A DNA stretch of 46,205 nt, from contig JAKPDL010000112.1 in NCBI GenBank assembly GCA_029552825.1, positions 1 to 46,205 on the forward strand. Reading direction: 5' to 3'. Source of the DNA: Bacteroidota bacterium (GTDB taxonomy: Bacteria > Bacteroidota > Bacteroidia > Bacteroidales > VadinHA17). The notes under the pieces were generated by a model. That model was given only the letters and a program-made list of their open reading frames with translations, made no database searches and was not told the origin of the DNA. The translations under genes and the position numbers were made by a program. Positions 42,900-46,205 of this stretch are shown here, piece after piece. How positions within the stretch are numbered: the stretch's first letter is position 1; each line of letters opens with the position of its first letter.

Positions 42900-43769
42900 A
42901 TGGCAACTTTAGAAAATAAAATTGACTTTGCGGTAATACTGCGCATTACCAAGGCTAATCCCAATGGTGATCCATTAAATGGTAACCGTCCACGTATGGA
43001 TTATGATGGCTTTGGCGAAATGAGTGATGTATGCATTAAAAGGAAAATACGTAATAGGTTACTTGATGCAGGTTATCCTATTCTTGTACAGTCAGATGAT
43101 TATAGAACTGATGATGCTAAAAGCATAAAGGAAAGAATTGATAAATCTATTCCTTTAGAGATCCAAAAAGATAATAAGAAGTTTTATGAATCTGTTTGTC
43201 AAAAATGGTTCGATGTTCGAGCATTTGGTCAAGTATTAGCTTTTAAATCCGATAAAAACAAAAAGAAGAAAGGTGAAAAGACTGATGAAGATAGTGCAGG
43301 AGATACAGGTGTTTCAATTCCAGTTCGGGGTCCTGTTTCAGTTCACTCAGCTTTTAGTATTGAACCAATTAGACCAGAAAGTATACAAATTACAAAAAGT
43401 GTAAGCAGTGAAACAACTGAAAGTGGTAAGAAAAGTTCTGATACTATGGGAATGAAACATCGTGTAGATAAGGCTGTATATGTATTTTATGGTAGCATGA
43501 ACCCTCAACTTGCTGAAAAAACAGGGTTTTCAAATGAAGATGCCGAGGCTATTAAAAAAATCCTTCCAAAACTTTTTGAAAATGATGAATCCTCAGCACG
43601 TCCTGCGGGAAGTATGGAAGTGCTCAAAGTTTTTTGGTGGAACCATGGTTGTAAATCAGGGAAATTCTCTTCAGCAAAGGTACATAGAAGTCTGAAAGTA
43701 AATCCAGATGGTTCTTTTACGTTGACAGAGTTAAACGGATTAAAACCTGAAATTATAGATGGATTTTAA
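42900..43769 (+). CDS. cas7c: Cas7c (Csd2), Cascade backbone
   Basis: A 289-residue RAMP protein with the Csd2 start DFAVILRITKANPNGDPLNG and NRPRMDYDGFGEMSDVCIKR, a mid-protein VRAFGQVLAF and SIPVRGPVSVHSAFSIEPI, and MGMKHRVDKAVYVFYGSMNP. Several copies coat the crRNA spacer. A lysine-rich insert (KNKKKKGEKTDEDSAGD) lies near residue 120-136. It starts 18 bases after cas8c and overlaps cas4 by 11 bases. Confidence 0.96.
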   Translation: MATLENKIDFAVILRITKANPNGDPLNGNRPRMDYDGFGEMSDVCIKRKIRNRLLDAGYPILVQSDDYRTDDAKSIKERIDKSIPLEIQKDNKKFYESVCQKWFDVRAFGQVLAFKSDKNKKKKGEKTDEDSAGDTGVSIPVRGPVSVHSAFSIEPIRPESIQITKSVSSETTESGKKSSDTMGMKHRVDKAVYVFYGSMNPQLAEKTGFSNEDAEAIKKILPKLFENDESSARPAGSMEVLKVFWWNHGCKSGKFSSAKVHRSLKVNPDGSFTLTELNGLKPEIIDGF

Positions 43770-44487
43770 AAAGACTAGTTTTGATTCTGAGCAGACTTAC
43801 AAGTATGACATTCAAAGCCGTACATGGACTGAGGATGATCTTTTAATGTTATCGGGCATTCAACACATTGCATTCTGTGATAGACAATATGCTCTGATTT
43901 ATATTGAACAACAATGGGTTGAAAACTTTCTGACAGTTGAAGGGCATTTTCTGCATGAACGGGTTGATGACCCATTTGAAAGTGAAATAAGAAACGACAG
44001 GATATTTCTCAGATCATTGCCTGTTATTTCTTTTAAATTGGGCTTATATGGCAGAGCTGATGTTATTGAGTTAATCAAAACAGAGAAATTTGAAAAGGAC
44101 ACTGTTATTAAGATAAAGGAAAGAAATGGGTGGTGGACTCCTTATCCTGTCGAATACAAGAGAGGGAAACCCAAACCAGATGACCGGGATGAGGTTCAGC
44201 TTTGTGCACAGGCAATGTGTCTGGAAGAAATGTACAACATATTTATAAATGTTGGATATATTTTTTACGGAGAAACCAGGCACCGCCATGAAGTAAAGTT
44301 AACCAGGGAACTAAGAAAATCAGTAGAAAATTATGCTTTTCGGATGCATGAACTGTATAGAGAAGGGAAAACGCCTCTTCCGGTTGTAAAAAAAGGATGC
44401 AGGTCATGCTCAATGGTAGATTTGTGTATGCCGGATTCTTTAAGCCGAGCCCAATCAGTGTCAGATTATCTTAAACAACTCTATTAA
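43759..44487 (+). CDS. cas4: Cas4 exonuclease
   Basis: A 242-residue RecB-like nuclease with the iron-sulfur cysteines C40 (HIAFCDRQYAL) and C214, C217, C223 (GCRSCSMVDLC). The nuclease residues are D101 (GRADVI), E132 and K134 (PVEYKRG), plus the QLCAQAMCLEEM motif. It trims prespacers and checks the PAM with Cas1-Cas2. It begins inside the last 11 bases of cas7c and ends 11 bases before cas1. Confidence 0.96.
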   Translation: MDFKKTSFDSEQTYKYDIQSRTWTEDDLLMLSGIQHIAFCDRQYALIYIEQQWVENFLTVEGHFLHERVDDPFESEIRNDRIFLRSLPVISFKLGLYGRADVIELIKTEKFEKDTVIKIKERNGWWTPYPVEYKRGKPKPDDRDEVQLCAQAMCLEEMYNIFINVGYIFYGETRHRHEVKLTRELRKSVENYAFRMHELYREGKTPLPVVKKGCRSCSMVDLCMPDSLSRAQSVSDYLKQLY

Positions 44488-44498
44488 TATTCCTTGGA

Positions 44499-45530
44499 AT
44501 GCGTAAGTTATTGAATACATTATACATAACATCCCCCGATTCATATCTTTCCCGGGATGGTGAGAATGTTGTTGTTATTGTTGAAAATAAGGAAAGGTTT
44601 AGAATACCTATTCATAATATTGAGGGGATTGTGACATTTGGCTATTGTGGAGCAAGTCCTGCATTATTTGGTCTATGCGCTGAACGAAATGTAAGTATTT
44701 GTTTCCTGACTGAGCATGGCAGATTCTGGGGAAGGCTCGCCGGACCTGTTAAAGGAAATGTATTGCTGAGAAGAAAACAATACAGGATGGCTGATAGTGA
44801 AAAGACCGCACTTGACCTTAGCTGCCTATTTGTGGCAGGTAAAATTGCAAACTGCCGGAATGTGTTACAAAGAGCAATTCGTGACCATGGTACGTGTGTT
44901 GACGTAAGGACACTTGAAAAGGCTTCAGAGTTACTATCCATCCGACAGAAGCAAGCCTTAATTGCCAATAGTATTGAAATTTTAAGAGGAATAGAAGGTG
45001 ACGCTGCAAATGTTTATTTTAGTGTTTTTAATGAATTAATAATTGCACAGAAGGAGGATTTCAGAATTAATGGCCGAACCAGAAGGCCTCCTAAAGATAA
45101 TGTTAATACGTTGCTTTCATTTATATATACAATACTGGTAAATGAGGTACAGTCAGCACTTGAGGTTACAGGATTGGATCCTTATGTTGGGTTTCTTCAC
45201 ACCGACAGGCCGGGAAGACCCAGTCTGGCACTCGATTTAATGGAAGAACTCAGGCCTTATTTGGCAGATAGACTAGTTTTGACCCTTATTAACAGGAGGC
45301 AGGTAAATGGAAAGGGCTTTTTAAACAGGGATGAATCAGGGGTGATCATGAATGAAGAAACACGAAAGGAAGTAATTTCCGCGTGGCAAAAAAGAAAGCA
45401 GGATGAAATCCTTCATCCGTTTCTTCAGGAAAAAATCCAGTTGGGATTGTTACCATATGTACAGGCATTACTCTTTGCTAGGTTTATCAGGGGTGATCTT
45501 GATAATTATCCAGTATTTTTTATGAAATAA
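44499..45530 (+). CDS. cas1: Cas1 integrase
   Basis: A 343-residue integrase. N-terminal beta domain ([20 protein letters not shown]) and C-terminal helical catalytic domain, with the conserved acidic and histidine residues in YFSVFNELI and in [32 protein letters not shown] follows. Size and motifs match the I-C group. It integrates new spacers with Cas2 and Cas4. Confidence 0.97.
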   Translation: MRKLLNTLYITSPDSYLSRDGENVVVIVENKERFRIPIHNIEGIVTFGYCGASPALFGLCAERNVSICFLTEHGRFWGRLAGPVKGNVLLRRKQYRMADSEKTALDLSCLFVAGKIANCRNVLQRAIRDHGTCVDVRTLEKASELLSIRQKQALIANSIEILRGIEGDAANVYFSVFNELIIAQKEDFRINGRTRRPPKDNVNTLLSFIYTILVNEVQSALEVTGLDPYVGFLHTDRPGRPSLALDLMEELRPYLADRLVLTLINRRQVNGKGFLNRDESGVIMNEETRKEVISAWQKRKQDEILHPFLQEKIQLGLLPYVQALLFARFIRGDLDNYPVFFMK

Positions 45531-45532
45531 TT

Positions 45533-45826
45533 ATGATGGTACTGATTACATATGATGTTGAAACTATGACTGCTGCTGGTCGTCGAAGGTTAAGGAATGT
45601 AGCCAAGCAGTGTTTAAATTATGGTCAAAGAGTTCAGAATTCTGTTTTTGAGTGTGTATTAGACCCGGCACAGTTTGCTATTTTAAAACACAGACTGCTG
45701 GAGATAATTGATCCTGAAAAAGACAGCTTAAGGTTTTATCATTTAGGCAGCAAATGGAATAACAAAGTTGAGCATATTGGGATTAAACCATCCTTTAATC
45801 CGGAAGAGGATACTTTCATTATATAG
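45533..45826 (+). CDS. cas2: Cas2
   Basis: A 97-residue protein with a ferredoxin-like fold. It starts [11 protein letters not shown] with the conserved aspartate D8, and contains [16 protein letters not shown] and the C-terminal [12 protein letters not shown]. It bridges two Cas1 dimers in the integration complex. It starts two bases after cas1 and is the last gene before the leader. Confidence 0.97.
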   Translation: MMVLITYDVETMTAAGRRRLRNVAKQCLNYGQRVQNSVFECVLDPAQFAILKHRLLEIIDPEKDSLRFYHLGSKWNNKVEHIGIKPSFNPEEDTFII

Positions 45827-46013
45827 TATTTATAGAAAATAGATTGGTGCGAACAATAAGTGATCGTAAAAATATTAGAAAAGTCGCGTTCTTTGACATG
45901 GTGATTTTTGAAACAAAAAATTGTGTTTTCTGCGGTTCTTTATAGTTATTAATTAGTATATCGCGCAAAACTTATTTTAACAGGTTGATTATTAGTGTCA
46001 AATGATATATTCA
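45827..46013 (+). promoter_or_regulatory. Leader of the type I-C array
   Basis: 187 AT-rich bases between cas2 and the first repeat. They contain TTGGTGCGAAC (45844) and TTTGACA (45892), elements that I associate with I-C leaders. The position and orientation fit a leader carrying the array promoter and integration signals. Confidence 0.7.
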
Positions 46014-46205
46014 GTCGCACCCCGTGCGGGTGCGTGGATTGAAACTTGCCTTCAACAATGTTAACCAATCCTGATTAAGTCGCACCCCGTGCGGGTGCGT
46101 GGATTGAAACTGAGATGTTAATCGTGTAAAGCCCTGTGTGAGCAGTCGCACCCCGTGCGGGTGCGTGGATTGAAACTTACTTTTCCTACATCATCTTTAG
46201 TACAA
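46014..46205 (+). CRISPR. CRISPR array 2 (type I-C), first three repeats, runs off the window
   Basis: Three identical 32-base repeats lie at 46014-46045, 46079-46110 and 46145-46176. They start GTCGCACCCC and end GTGGATTGAAAC. The inner GCACCC / GGGTGC stem is the hairpin cut by Cas5c, and the whole is the classic I-C repeat. Spacers are 33 and 34 bases; the third is cut by the window end. It is leader-proximal, so these are the newest spacers. Confidence 0.97.

Overview
The window looks like chromosome of a member of the Bacteroidota, probably Bacteroidales-like. Several genes have the group's promoter form (TTTG, about 19 bases, TAnnTTTG), and Shine-Dalgarno sequences are weak or absent. 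There is a type B type IX secretion (T9SS) sorting domain, DUF6702 and DUF4407 families, pyruvate phosphate dikinase next to ATP-dependent PEP carboxykinase, and a short HU protein. No rRNA is present, so the lineage cannot be placed further.

Left end (1-6.1 kb): a CRISPR array of 12 identical 37-base repeats that enters from outside the window and has no adjacent cas genes. It is followed by a broken CBS-domain gene. Next comes a minus-strand block with an HNH nuclease, a coiled-coil protein, a DUF4407 membrane protein and a small unknown protein. Upstream of this block lies a sigma-54 activator whose N-terminal domain looks like a CARF (cyclic oligonucleotide sensor) fold, and a sigma-54-like promoter sits just before the HNH gene. 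I propose a signal-controlled defence operon, possibly a transcriptional arm of a type III CRISPR system. Three consecutive spacers read as pieces of an ankyrin-repeat gene.

Middle (6.1-36.8 kb): mostly housekeeping genes. They include an exported C1 peptidase, tRNA-Ser(UGA), HU, a LytTR regulator, two aminotransferases, HtpG, a nitroreductase, a GH127 lipoprotein, rubrerythrin, LemA and an M48 protease. PlsY, PckA, PpdK, a metal permease with an HMA domain, XerD, AroQ and Pyk follow, then a DUF6702 / T9SS cargo / TPR trio. A family of palindromic, iteron-bearing repeats is scattered between them. One copy carries a DUF559 (Vsr-like) endonuclease gene, one is a 103-base deletion form, and one keeps only the gene's last codons.

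Right end (37.8-46.2 kb): a complete type I-C CRISPR-Cas locus (cas3, cas5c, cas8c with an internal Cas11c start, cas7c, cas4, cas1, cas2), a leader, and the first three repeats of its array, which runs off the window. It is AT-rich compared with the housekeeping block and is preceded by about 0.9 kb of palindromic intergenic repeats.
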